Shown here: piece by piece, positions 45,373 through 56,077 of the stretch
How the letters are laid out: every line of letters starts with the position of its first letter
Numbering within the stretch: position 1 is the stretch's first letter
Assembly (NCBI GenBank): GCA_949825065.1
Contig: OX463859.1
Location: forward strand, 31,079,847 to 31,143,846
Source of the DNA: Odontocerum albicorne
Lineage: Eukaryota; Arthropoda; Insecta; Trichoptera; Odontoceridae
Direction of reading: 5' to 3'
Length of the DNA stretch: 64,000 nucleotides
Made by a program: the position numbers and the translations under genes
Notes under the pieces: generated by a model
Told to the model about the DNA's origin: nothing
Seen by the model: the letters and a program-made list of their open reading frames with translations, nothing else
The model's database searches: none

Positions 45373-46657
45373 TTGGGTGTACAAATAAGTCACCGCCGTT
45401 TGACAAAAGTTGGCGCCACCAGTAAGTTATGGTTAAAATTGTCAGATGTAAAATGTCATTATCGTAAGGTTGGACATCTGTCAACAACATGACCTTGAAA
45501 TATTAGTGAATTTTTATCAGTATAACATATTTTTTTGTGTTCGAAAATGTCAAGTTTTGAGCCGAATAAGCGTCATTTGCGGGAACTTTTGATTTACTTC
45601 TTCAATTTGAAGAAATCTGCAGCTGAGGCGCATCGATTGCTTGTAGAAGCATATGGTGAGGCTGCCTTAAGTGAGAGAAGTTGTCGTGAGTGGTTTCAAA
45701 AGTTTAAGAACGGTGAATTTGACATCGAAGACAAAGAACGTAGCGGAAGGCCGAAAGTGTACGAAGACGCGGAATTGGAAGTATTATTGGATCAAGATTC
45801 GTGCCAAACGCAAGAAGAACTTGCACTTACATTAGGAGTGACTCAACAAGCAATTTCACATGGGTTGAAATCATTGGGAATGATTCAAAAACAAAGAAAT
45901 TGGGATTCATATGAACTGACACGGAGAAACTTTGAATGCCAATTTTCCACATGTGAAATGCTGCTTGCCAGGCATAAACGAAAGGGTTTACTGCACCATA
46001 TAGTCACTGGTGATGAAAAATGCATCCATTATGATAATCCAAAAAGGAAGAAATCATGGGGATCCCCTGGTCATGCTTCAACATCTACGGCTAAGCCAAA
46101 TATTCATGGAAAAAAACTCTTGTGTATTTGGTGGGATCAGCTTGGTGTCGTGTATTATGAGTTGCTCAAACCGAATGAAACCATTGCTGGGGCTGTCTAC
46201 CGAACATAATTGATGAGATTGAGTCGAGCACTCGAGGAAAAGCGCGCCCACTACTACGCCAGACACGACAAAATTATTCTCCTGCATGATAATGCTAGTC
46301 CACATGTTGCGGCACCGGTCAAAACCTATTTGGAAACACTCAATTGAGAAGTTTTACCCCACCCGCTGTATTCACCAGACATTGCTCCTTCTGATTACCA
46401 CTTGTTTTGATCGATGACGCATGGCCTGTCTGAGCAGCACTTCACATCATATGAAGATACCAAAAATTGAGTCGATTCGTGGATAGCCTCAAAAGATGAT
46501 GATGATGACTGACGCGGTATTCGTATGCTGACAGAAAGATGGGGAAAAGTAGTGGCAAGCGATGGGTACTACTTCGAATAAAACATGAGGTTCCGTTCTT
46601 TCACAATAAATGCCCATTTTTTTATAAAAAACGGCGGAAACTTATTTGTACACCTAA
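45373..46657 (+). mobile_element. Full-length mariner, 1285 bp
   Basis: Ends TTGGGTGTACAAATAAGT and ACTTATTTGTACACCTAA-type inverted repeats are flanked by TA (45371-45372, 46658-46659). It has the normal size of a mariner, with a decayed gene. Confidence 0.93.
45535..46560 (+). pseudogene. Mariner DD34D transposase with nonsense codons
   Basis: The N terminus has the helix-turn-helix (LLIYFFNLKKSAAEAHRLLV; FDIEDKERSGRP). The first catalytic box is VTGDEKCIHYDNPKRKKSW, with Cys where Trp is usual. An in-frame TAA at 46207-46209 ends the open frame; the same frame resumes with RLSRALEEKRAHYYARHDK, HDNASPHVAAP and SPDIAPSDYHLF, the remaining triad. More TGA codons follow near 46345, 46407 and 46467, and a frameshift near 46500. 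It resembles the cecropia-type mariners. Confidence 0.92.
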
Positions 46658-46659
46658 TA

Positions 46660-47300
46660 GTAACGTAGGTATTTATATCATTTTAGAATGTGCGCGGGAA
46701 TGCGCTCGCGATATGCCTACGTCTCGTTTCTGCGAATGCAAAAACGATTAATGTTGTATGTAGGTATCATTCAAATATGGAACTGGCGAGACATGCGTGG
46801 TGCGTTCTCGCTCTAGTATGGAATGCGGTCCGCTCCGGGCTATGGGTTGAATGGCCGGCGTGTGAACTTTGGACTTGTTTATTTAGATTTGTCGAGGTAT
46901 GCAAAGGTCACTTCATCGGTCATTGACCGTGTGTATGGACACCCAGTGTTCCGAGTGTGCGACGACCGCCACAAGTTAAAAAGATGGGCGCGTGATTCTT
47001 ATTCATAACAATGAATTGTAATGTCTTCAAAATATTGGCTATTATTAATGTTATTCTTAGCCAACCAAACAAGTACAACTTCTGAAAACATTTTTTTAAT
47101 AAAAAACTTGGCAAATTTTTTTCATATTGGTGGGAAATAATTGAAATCCCAAATTCTTTCAATTAGATTTAAGTCAACTTGAAGGTAAATTAAGGTTTTT
47201 TGAAAATATTTATAATACACAACATGAAGTATAGTATAAATTAAGTTATTCTGGTTAGTTATATTTTTTATTTTACATCACTTATACAAACTTAGTTTGT
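46660..47300. other. GC-richer unclassified block
   Basis: From about 46690 to 46985 the sequence is much richer in G and C than its surroundings (GCGCGGGAATGCGCTCGCGA, ATGGCCGGCGTGTGAAC). Open frames are short and unlike known proteins. It might be part of an LTR or a transposon. Confidence 0.4.
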
Positions 47301-47965
47301 CGAAGTTTAACTATCGTGGAAGCGGAAACTATGCAATTTCATTCTCGGTCATCGCTGCCCCATGGTACTCGGACACACAAGAAGAACCATGGGGCAGCCA
47401 TACATATTTCCTCTCGAGACCAAATATGGAAAATGAAAGTTAGATTCCCACTTGACTGTGGTCGTACCGTGAACTTGCTTGCGTGATCTTCATAATTAAA
47501 TAAAATGTACGTAAGTCCAGTCGTTCCGTAAGCAAAATACGGTCAGACCACAATCGACTCAAATGTAGTTTATAAGCATCAAAAGGAACATTTGTCGTAG
47601 GATTTCGTACTTGAAGACTTAAAAAGTTGTGGAAGTTCCAGGTTGGATCTCTGTCGCACGGGTATTATTTTCGAGAATACAGAATCTTAATATAAGTATT
47701 ATAAATATAAAACAAGATTAAAAGATGAAAACATGTTAAAAAAATCTTTTATATATATATAGTAATAAAATGCAGACAAGCTTAATTTATTAGAAGATAT
47801 TAAAATTAAACACAATCAAAGAGAAACCAGTTTAAGATGTTACCTCGTACAGTGTTTTCCCGCCTAACAAGTTATTTTATTTCGGATTTAAAAAATCAAA
47901 TATGAACAAGCCAAGAATCGGGACAGAATTGTATGCCTCAATATCAACAATTTATTTAACAATAA
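47301..47965. repeat. Two inverted-repeat structures
   Basis: GCTGCCCCATGGT (47354-47366) pairs exactly with ACCATGGGGCAGC (47386-47398). GACTGTGGTCGTACCGT (about 47453) pairs imperfectly with ACGGTCAGACCACAATCG (about 47539), enclosing about 115 bp. No coding sequence. Confidence 0.7.
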
Positions 47966-48179
47966 ATTACAGTACCCGGCGGTAAGTAATACACATCGGG
48001 CTTAAGAAAGAGACTGTCGGTCATAATCGGCTAACTTCGGCTTTGTAGAGCATCGTCTCTGTCATTCATACACGTGTTCCGACGCGATTTGTCAGTCGTT
48101 GTCAAGTGTTCTAAAGTGTGATCATGCGACAAAGATGACGCTCTACAAAGCCGATTATGGTCGACAGTCTCTTTCTTAA

Positions 48180-48795
48180 CCCTTCCCTTACGGTGATAAA
48201 AATAATACGCGTGCTCCGGTGTTGGGTAGTGAGTACGCAATAAAAAATTAGCGATTTTAAATCGGATTAATAAGAACATTCATAGATAATCCCCTTAATT
48301 AATTATAATTGAAGTTAAAAATTATAATAATTGAGATTTATTTGCTGAAAACATTAAAAAACCATCTGGCAACGCTCACGGAACGGGCGTACGTCTAACC
48401 TATTTGCAAGCCTAGAAGCTACTAGTGGCGCGGAACGTCAGTCGCATACCCCGGCGCTTACGCTTATACTTGCGACGTTGAGACAATTGAGCTCCTCGCA
48501 ATTCAGTGGAGTATGCAAGAGTGAGATGCGAATATAGTGTCGCGCTTCCCGCATACTATTATCGTCAAGACGAGGCACTCGCAGCGTTTAAATGCGAATT
48601 TGTTTTTGATCTTTACAAAACACCTCGATGTAGTCGATAAATTCTGATTATTATTAATATTATTTTTTAAATCAATGCGTAAATATATTATGGAGGAATA
48701 CCTAAAATCTTAACCTTGTATTTATTATATTTATAGAGATATTGATGGTTATTAGAAGCAACGTGTAGAAGATACCCAACACAGGGAAGGAAAGG
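48180..48795. mobile_element. TTAA element family D, 616 bp
   Basis: TTAA (48176-48179, 48796-48799) flanks CCCTTCCCTTACGGTGA and AGGGAAGGAAAGG. The inverse relative is at 31944-32550. No transposase frame is seen. Confidence 0.88.
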
Positions 48796-48799
48796 TTAA

Positions 48800-49460
48800 G
48801 CGTTTTACTGCGGGCCGTCGATATATCGACGCTTTATTACTGCGCGAAAACTGCGTACCGTCGGGATATCGACTATTGCTCAGTTTGATTTAAGATATCG
48901 ACCTGTGTAGACGTGTCGCGGTGCGCGTGCGCGCAAATCATTTTTAATTCGTCAATAATAATCATAAATAAACTTTTAAAAAGTATATCGCGGTGAAAAT
49001 AACTAATTAATTTTTGTATTTTTTTATCAGTAAAAATTGTTTATTTCCCTCATACGATGTGGAATTGGTCAAGTAGCGATGATGAAAACACTTGCGGAAC
49101 TTCTTTTAGTGACAGTGAGGATGTAATGAGAATGTTAACAAATGGAAGAATGCGTATTTGTAGTGAAAGGGAAGCTTCCGAAGATGATTCTATTTCTTTG
49201 GACGGTCTTGATACCGATACTTTCGTGCAACTTCCTTTTTTATTTTTAAAAGATAAATAAATACAGTTATAGTTAAAATTATCTTTTATTTGAGTAGTTT
49301 GATATGTTCCCTACACACAACCGAAAGAATTACGAAAATCCCTCTATATTTGATGAAAATGTACACAATTTGGTGGACACTTATTGAAAGATTATTTTTT
49401 CTCTAAAATTCTTCCGCAATTTTCGCATAATATGTGAAAAAAGGCTCAGCAGTAAAATGG
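48800..49460 (+). mobile_element. TTAA element family E (piggyBac-like), 661 bp
   Basis: TTAA (48796-48799, 49461-49464) flanks GCGTTTTACTGC and GCAGTAAAATGG. GTCGATATATCGAC and related palindromes lie near the left end. It encodes a 67-residue acidic peptide (49057-49260). Confidence 0.85.
49057..49260 (+). pseudogene. Acidic piggyBac-like N-terminal remnant
   Basis: MWNWSSSDDENTCGTSFSDS and SEREASEDDSISLDGLDTDT form a Ser/Asp/Glu-rich peptide resembling the acidic N terminus common in piggyBac transposases. The DDE core is absent. The assignment rests mostly on its position inside a TTAA element. Confidence 0.5.
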
Positions 49461-49656
49461 TTAAGCCCAATGTGTATTACTTACCGCCTGGTACTATACT
49501 TTGTTATTCCACTAATTATATTAATCCACATGTTTCTAACTCCTATTCATTTATTTAATTTACGACATAGCAGTGTCTTTTACAAACTAAAAACTCTATA
49601 AGTCGAATAATCCAGTTTGTTATGAGAGCACTACATCAGAATGATGAGTCATGTTA

Positions 49657-49892
49657 CAGTACCCGGCGGTAAGTAATACACATCGGGATTAAGAGACTGT
49701 CGCCCATAATCAGCTAACTTTGGCTTTGTAGAGCGTCATCTCTCATCACATAGAATGCTTGACGACTGACAAATCGCGACGGAACACATGTATGAATGAC
49801 AAGAGACGACGCTCTACAAAGCAGAAGTTAGCCGATTATGGCTGACGGTCTCTTTCTTAAGCCCAATGTGTATTTCTTACTGCCGGGTACTG
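49657..49892. mobile_element. Palindromic CAGTACC MITE, 236 bp, intact
   Basis: CAGTACCCGGCGGTAAGTAA and its mirror, ending TGCCGGGTACTG, are flanked by TA (49655-49656, 49893-49894). The arms also contain CTTTGTAGAGCGTC and its inverse. The left arm has lost a few bases near GGGATTAAGAGACTG. Confidence 0.92.
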
Positions 49893-50045
49893 TACTTTAC
49901 TATGGATCTGCAGCATCAAAAGTGTTTTTGAAATATTTACAGAAATAAATAAATAAAAATATTTTATACAAATAATTCTTAGAATTCGACCGAGGAAAAA
50001 TGTTCAAGAGATGTCAAACCTTTAGCATTATTTGGTTATTATTTT

Positions 50046-50880
50046 TTTATTTATGCTTATGACTTTGTGTCTCTCTAATGTTTTTATTTATGCTTATGAC
50101 TTTGTGCCTCTCTAATGCTTTTATTTATGCTTATGACTTTGTGTCTCTCTAATGTTTTTATTTATGCTTATGACTTTGTGTCTCTCTAATGTTTTTATTT
50201 ATGGTTATGACTTTGTGTCTCTCTAATGTTTTTATTTATGCTTATGAGTTTGTGTCTTTCTAATGTTTTTATTTATGCTTATGACTTTGTGTCTCTCTAA
50301 TGTTTTTATTTATGCTTATGACTTTGTGTCTCTCTAATGTTTTTATTTATGCTTATGACTTTGTGTCTCTCTAATGTTTTTATTTATGCTTATGAGTTTG
50401 TGTCTTTCTAATGTTTTTATTTATGCTTATGACTTTGTGTCTCTCTAATGTTTTTATTTATGCTTATGACTTTGTGTCTCTCTAATGTTTTTATTTATGC
50501 TTATGACTTTGTGTCTCTCTAATGTTTTTATTTATGCTTATGAGTTTGTGTCTTTCTAATGTTTTTATTTATGCTTATGACTTTGTGTCTTTCTAATGTT
50601 TTTATTTATGCTTATGACTTTGTGTCTCTCTAATGTTTTTATTTATGCTTATGAGTTTGTGTCTCTCTAATGTTTTTAAATTAATTGTTTTATATGTAAA
50701 ACATTAACCTTAGTATTAATTTTTTATTTATGCTTATGACTTTGTGTCTCTCTAATGTTTTTATTTATGCTTATGACTTTGTGTCTCTCTAATGTTTTTA
50801 TTTATGCTTATGACTTTGTGTCTTTCTAATGGTTTTATTTATGCTTATGACTTTGTGTCTCTCTAATGTTTTTAAATTGA
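50046..50880. repeat. Tandem array, 37-bp unit, about 21 copies
   Basis: TTATTTATGCTTATGACTTT plus GTGTCTCTCTAATGTTT repeats every 37 bp, 17 copies to about 50675. A 45-bp unique segment follows, then four more copies and a second copy of the same unique segment. GAGTTTGTGTCTTTC variants recur every fourth unit (148 bp). Confidence 0.95.
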
Positions 50881-50915
50881 TTGTTTTATATGTAAAACAT
50901 TAACCTTAGTATCTT

Positions 50916-51657
50916 TAAAATTACGATTTACCTCTGTTATATGGTTTACGAATTCCGAAAAATTGTTATTATATATACAACGTTTCTGTTCTTGTATTTC
51001 AGTGCCTAGGTTTCTTTGTGGCTGATATATAAACACTGCTCTCGTAGCGAATCGGAATTATTCCCCCTGGAGAGCCTCAGGATAGGAGGTAGAAACATGT
51101 GTAGCTGAAATTAATATAATTAATGGAATAACAAAGTAATTTATTATTAATTTTAATATAGAGTCCCACAAAGTAAAAGTCGAAAACTTTGATAAAACAC
51201 TTGTTTATTTTACTTATTTATAAAATATGTATCAATATTATTAAAAAAAAGCTTAAATAGTACACACTTAAAAATAAAATCCCAGTCAAGATTCTATATT
51301 AGATGGTCCCTCGGTAAACATCTTAAAATGGTTTCACAGTACATATAGTTTTGCTGGTTATAACACTATTTGTCGTATTGCGAATTTAGATATATTCCGG
51401 GTCTTTCCTGTTCCCGGAGAATTCACTCGAGAATCATTGTAGCCGTCGGTTATAACGAGGCTTTGTCTTATAAAATTTGTCAGATCAATATCGTGCAAAT
51501 CTGCGTTATAAACAGCAAGAGGGTGTATTTTAAGAAAATACAAAAAAAAAACTATAAAACTCTAAGAAAAAACAACTTTTATTTTAATCAATAATAATAA
51601 ATGTTTCGTTTAAATATATCAGTCTCATTTCAAGAAGACATATGAATTGTTAATCTC
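50916..51657. other. Intergenic DNA
   Basis: No feature recognised. Confidence 0.35.
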
Positions 51658-52281
51658 TTGAACTCTTTCCCCGCGGGGAGCACAAACGCCTGTGATCTGA
51701 CGACAATCCAAGTTTCAAATCACAAATACTTAAAAAAAATTACACAAAACCGGAATAAAAATTGAACTAAAATTTAAAATAATCTTTATTCTAGCGACAT
51801 CTCTGAAAACCTTGTCAAATAATATATTAGTTTATGAGATATTGTTGAATAAACAGAGCGCCGAATTTTTTTGGTTTCTCAATATTTCCAGCATTAACGA
51901 CCTGTCGCGCGGATCGAGTCCTGCGATGAGTCTCTCTTACGTAAATAAACATTACTAAGTCTCTCTTACGTAAATAAACATTACTAGTGCTATATGCATT
52001 TGATTGGGTGAGTGTCATGAAGCATTGATTTGATCGTAGCATTCCTTTGTTTATTTTACGTAATGTTAAGTTTATCTCCTTTATTTAATGAGTCTCCTTA
52101 AGAGTAATAACTATTATTTATTATCAGAAAATTACTTAAGTGTCATGTTTACTTGGTGTTGTAATCAAATATCAGTGGTTCTAAACAAAATATGTGTTTA
52201 AACTTAGAAATTAAAAAACGCTGAAATTGTGCCGCGCACAGGATTCGTGGAATTTGATTTTTAACGCGGTGAACAGGTTAA
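51658..52281. mobile_element. Possible TTAA-type element
   Basis: GAACTCTTTCCCCGCGGGGA on the left and CGCGGTGAACAGGTTAA on the right are weakly inverted; the right end has TTAA and the left TTGA. No coding sequence. Confidence 0.35.
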
Positions 52282-52764
52282 ATACTATTTATTTTTTAAT
52301 TTTGTTCCGAGACGTTAAAAGTGTTAAAAATAAACACACTGCATTTTTTAAAACAGTTTTCTCCCCATTTACGTGATCACCGTTTATGCAAATTTATTTT
52401 ATTACAATTTATTCTGATTGAAATATTTTAAATGCATAATAGTGACATCTATAGAGTAATAATTCGGTTTCTAAATCTAAATCAATAACTTTATTATTTG
52501 CCACTGGCAACATTGTACGATTTGTTTCTTGTTTTGTTACAACGGTAACAATGCAAGATTCATCCAGCAAGAGTAACGCAAATTGTGAGTTTTGTAATTT
52601 TTTTACTTTGTATTAGTGATTCGTATAGCTCTCATTAAAATGTGTATTTTATTAGTTATCGGAAACAACTAATGTAGACAAATAAATGTAACTTTTTTAA
52701 ACTAAGTAAGAAAAAAAAATCTATTACACATAGCATTAAATTATTTAATTTAAAAGCTGTTTTT
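52282..52764. other. AT-rich intergenic DNA
   Basis: No feature recognised. Confidence 0.35.
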
Positions 52765-52978
52765 CCTAAAAGATATCATATGGAGGAATAAATATACGAG
52801 AACGGATAGCAAGGTATGCATTTATAAAACCTGTGTGCGACCTATCCTCACATATGGCATCGAAGCGAGGGCGGACACTGTCAGGACAAAAAGTATGCTA
52901 AGGACAACGGAAATGAGAACTCTACGTGCTATTGCTGCGAAAACTTTGCGTGATTGTGTAAGGAACACCACAATCCGA
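52765..52978 (+). pseudogene. Non-LTR RT fragment (family 2)
   Basis: ATATCATATGGAGGAATAAA, KVCIYKTCVRPILTYGIEAR-type coding and RTTEMRTL match 35140-35345 closely. The fragment breaks off exactly where repeat family C begins at 52979. Confidence 0.8.
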
Positions 52979-52980
52979 TA

Positions 52981-53289
52981 GGATATAAATAGGCCAAAAC
53001 CCATACGATGGTTGTCGCCAAAGAAAGAATACGAGAATTGAATTTTGAATACAAGAGAGCGAGAGAGGAATACTTGGAGTCTCTCCGAAAGTAATTCGAA
53101 ATTGAATCTCGGTGGGTCCGTGATACTGAACGAATTTTAAATACCTAGCTAACAATTTTTGAACCGGTGTAAAAGGGGACGATGTATAAATGATATATAT
53201 AAACAAATTTTACATTTATGAATATATATTTTCATAAACGTAGAATTTGTTTTACTTCCGTGAATATTTCACGGGTTGCAACTAGTATG
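52981..53289. repeat. Dispersed repeat family C, copy 2
   Basis: TATAAATAGGCCAAAACCCA to GGGTTGCAACTAGTATG closely matches 12404-12710. Confidence 0.8.
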
Positions 53290-55004
53290 AACAATAATTT
53301 TCACTAAAAGCATACAACTGCTTTCATGTATAACAATAATTCAAACAAAGATTCCATATTTAATATCTGTGATTAATTTTATAAAAAATGAAGAGCATAA
53401 TGGAACATCGTCCTTATATAAATAGTGATGTAAATTTTGATAATATTTTTTACCGATTTACGATTCATACATCTTACCAAAATGAGATTCACCTCTAACA
53501 ACCATTATTTGGCACTAGTTTATATTCTTAATAAAATAAACTATTTTATATTTGGATATTCAATAACTTATTTTTGCATGCAACAGAGATATGTCTCGCT
53601 TTTCCTCGTATTTTATTAAGAAATAAAATAAAAGACATATATTTTATATAAAACAAAAATTAAAACACACTTATTTTGTTACCACTTAATTTTTCTATAT
53701 AATAAGAAACATAAACAGAATTATTTCAAGCATAAATGTGAAAAAAAAATCTGTGATTTGTAAAGTGAAAAAGGCCAATCACTTGAATTTAAATTTGCTG
53801 TGTAAATTTTTTCCACATTTGAATGTTAAATCATTCTGTTTTAAAATGGCGTACTATAATATAAATATAAAATCAATGAATAAACATTATTGTTTTAAAG
53901 CTTTTTTTTACATACACAACTTAACTATATTTCATAAAAGAAAAAAAAGATTTTTGTATTTTCTTAATAATGCCTTTCAAAATGTTGATTCAATATGCAG
54001 CCGCCACCTTCCTATACTTAAACTCAATTTATTTAATTTTTTGTATTATCTGTCAATAAAAAAGTGACTGTGATTAATGAGTTAGCGCACCCTTGTGGAG
54101 AGTCTGCCATCTAAACGGCGCTTTATAAATTGTATTTTTTTTACTATAAATTATTTCATGATAGAAAAAAAATACAATATTTTCTACCTAAAAAAAGGCA
54201 CAATATTACATGAAATCTAAATAAAATAAGATTAATTAAAATTTTAACAAATTCATAGTAATATACAAATAAAAACTTAATTCGAATGTTGCCATTGATT
54301 TTTTTTGACATCATTGAATTTTGACTGTTGAAAAAAATCCATTTCATTTACTTTGGTTCCAATTTTGAATTTTTTTATGCGGTAAAGTCAAATATAATAA
54401 ATTGTCGATCTCAAAAGAGAAAAAAGTACAGTAACTTAATAAAAAAATCTAAAGTAAAATTCACACATAATTGTTTTATTATCCTCTTATTATTTTTAGT
54501 AACATAAAAGAAAATTCACACTTTCTATATATTATTTTACATTTGCAATAAGCGTTTTTTTGTTTACAAGAACACTAATATATTTTATTTATTTAGATTG
54601 AAAAGTATTTATAATAAGAAAAACAAGTGATTTAAAGTTAATACTCACAAATGATATGACCATAGTAAATAAGGCTATTGCCCATATCTTACTGAGGACA
54701 TATAAATATAAAAAAATAGGTTGACGTTATTTTACCAATTAAATTATCGATTATTATTGAATTTCTTCATCATAAATTCTCATTAACTTAAAAAGTTGTG
54801 AGACCTAATTATGAGTATGTACCAAGTAAATCAACATTCGAGTACTGCATCAATTAAAAATAAATTAACAATATTATTTTCATATTTGGACATTTTTCAC
54901 TATCATTTAGATTATTATTTCCAGAATTCACTGCAATAACTATATTTAATATATTGTAACTGTGTAATATATTTATTTGATACAAACATTACAGTGAATT
55001 ACAA
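53290..55004. other. AT-rich intergenic DNA
   Basis: Very AT-rich. The open frames here lack any motif I recognise and look fortuitous. Confidence 0.4.
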
Positions 55005-55007
55005 TAA

Positions 55008-55508
55008 GGCCTCGGCCACACAGGAAGGAGCCTCGCTTGATGCTTAGAGCTATGTTGCGAGTTAGGCGACATATCCTAGCGAACCAACGTACCGCATACT
55101 ATCGCAGTGGCCACACTGCACGCTTCACGCCACGTTGCATGACGATTAGTCACCGAGTGAATCTCCGAGCGAACAGACGCGTTGGTTAATTTACAAGATG
55201 GCGGAAGTTTTAATGACAGCTGTGTATAAAAGGGAGCCTTTGTGGAACCCATCGAGCAAATTATACAAAAATGTACATGTAATAAAATCACTTTGGAATG
55301 GAGTTGCACAGAAAGTAAATAAAGATGGTAAGTTGTAATGAAATTGGTTAGTTTTGAGAGTGACATCGTGTGTTGACTCAATCGCTCCCAACTGTGAAAT
55401 GTATTTCTGCGTAGCACTTTGGTGTGGCCAGGCATGAAGTCACCTAGTATATGAGTCACGTAAAATCTAGCTTAGCACTTAACGAAGCATTTTGGTGTGG
55501 CCTCGGCC
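55008..55508 (+). mobile_element. Harbinger-like element with MADF exon, 501 bp
   Basis: GGCCTCGGCCACAC and GTGTGGCCTCGGCC are inverted, flanked by TAA (55005-55007, 55509-55511), the 3-bp duplication of PIF/Harbinger elements. CACTTTGGTGTGGCC and CATTTTGGTGTGGCC are internal repeats near the right end. An exon with MADF-like coding lies inside. Confidence 0.8.
55198..55327 (+). pseudogene. MADF-domain exon in a Harbinger-like element
   Basis: ATG 55198 opens MAEVLMTAVYKREPLWNPSS, then KLYKNVHVIKSLWNGVAQK, resembling the start of a MADF (Myb/SANT-like) DNA-binding domain. It ends at a GTAAGT donor at 55328; no acceptor exon is seen inside the element. MADF/Myb-like proteins are accessory factors in PIF/Harbinger transposons. 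It is only a fragment. Confidence 0.7.
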
Positions 55509-55699
55509 TAATAGATCACTGGCTCTATCAATGCAATGAGTCTACTATCTAAATAATGCTACATAAACTGTCCTTGATATACTACTTTCATTGTCTTTAA
55601 GTCCAATAGTGACATTCAAAACTAAATTAACTTAAAATTGAAATCAAATTAATACACATTAAATAAATTAGTGCCAAATAATGGTGAATTGTCACAATA

Positions 55700-56030
55700 C
55701 ATATAAGTGTCCCAAAAAATGTATTCACAATTTTACACAGTGCCGTTTACTTGAACTTGCTGCAGAAATTTGTCATACCATACATTCGTGAGGAGTTCAG
55801 AGATGAAGAGGACTTTTATTACCAGCAAGATGCTGCATCTCTCTACTATCATCATCATGTGAGAACAGATCGATCGAATGTTATGGTAGTATTGAATAAC
55901 CTCTGCACTCTCCAGACCTTTTTTTATGGGGGATTCATCAAAGATATAGTTTATGGCACAAAACCGGCAACAGTTACCATGTTATCAGCAATGAATAGAC
56001 CAGAATGGCCATCATTTTGAGCAATTGCGA
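55700..56030 (+). pseudogene. DD41D-like mariner transposase fragment
   Basis: NLLQKFVIPYIREEFRDEED and FYYQQDAASLYYHHHVRTD contain the second catalytic Asp (QQDAA) region. FIKDIVYGTKPATV follows the site of the third Asp, where the usual LTPLDFF motif has been lost. Truncated at both sides. Confidence 0.75.
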
Positions 56031-56077
56031 TAACTGAAACAACTCGACTTCTTTAATATGGAATTTTAATCTTAAGG

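Larger units (their letters stand above)
47970..49496. mobile_element. Palindromic CAGTACC MITE carrying two nested TTAA elements
   Basis: The left arm CAGTACCCGGCGGTAAGTAA and right arm TTACTTACCGCCTGGTACT are flanked by TA (47968-47969, 49497-49498). The right arm is interrupted at its internal CTTTCTTAAGCCC by two back-to-back TTAA elements (48180-48795, 48800-49460). Without them the MITE would be about 240 bp, like 49657-49892. Confidence 0.88.

Noticed and set aside
53738..54067. 109-residue Lys/Asn/Phe-rich ORF
   Set aside because: Low-complexity translation of AT-rich DNA, no motif and no splice or promoter context.
55198..55327. Host MADF-domain gene exon
   Set aside because: It lies wholly inside an element with inverted ends and a 3-bp duplication and has no partner exon nearby.
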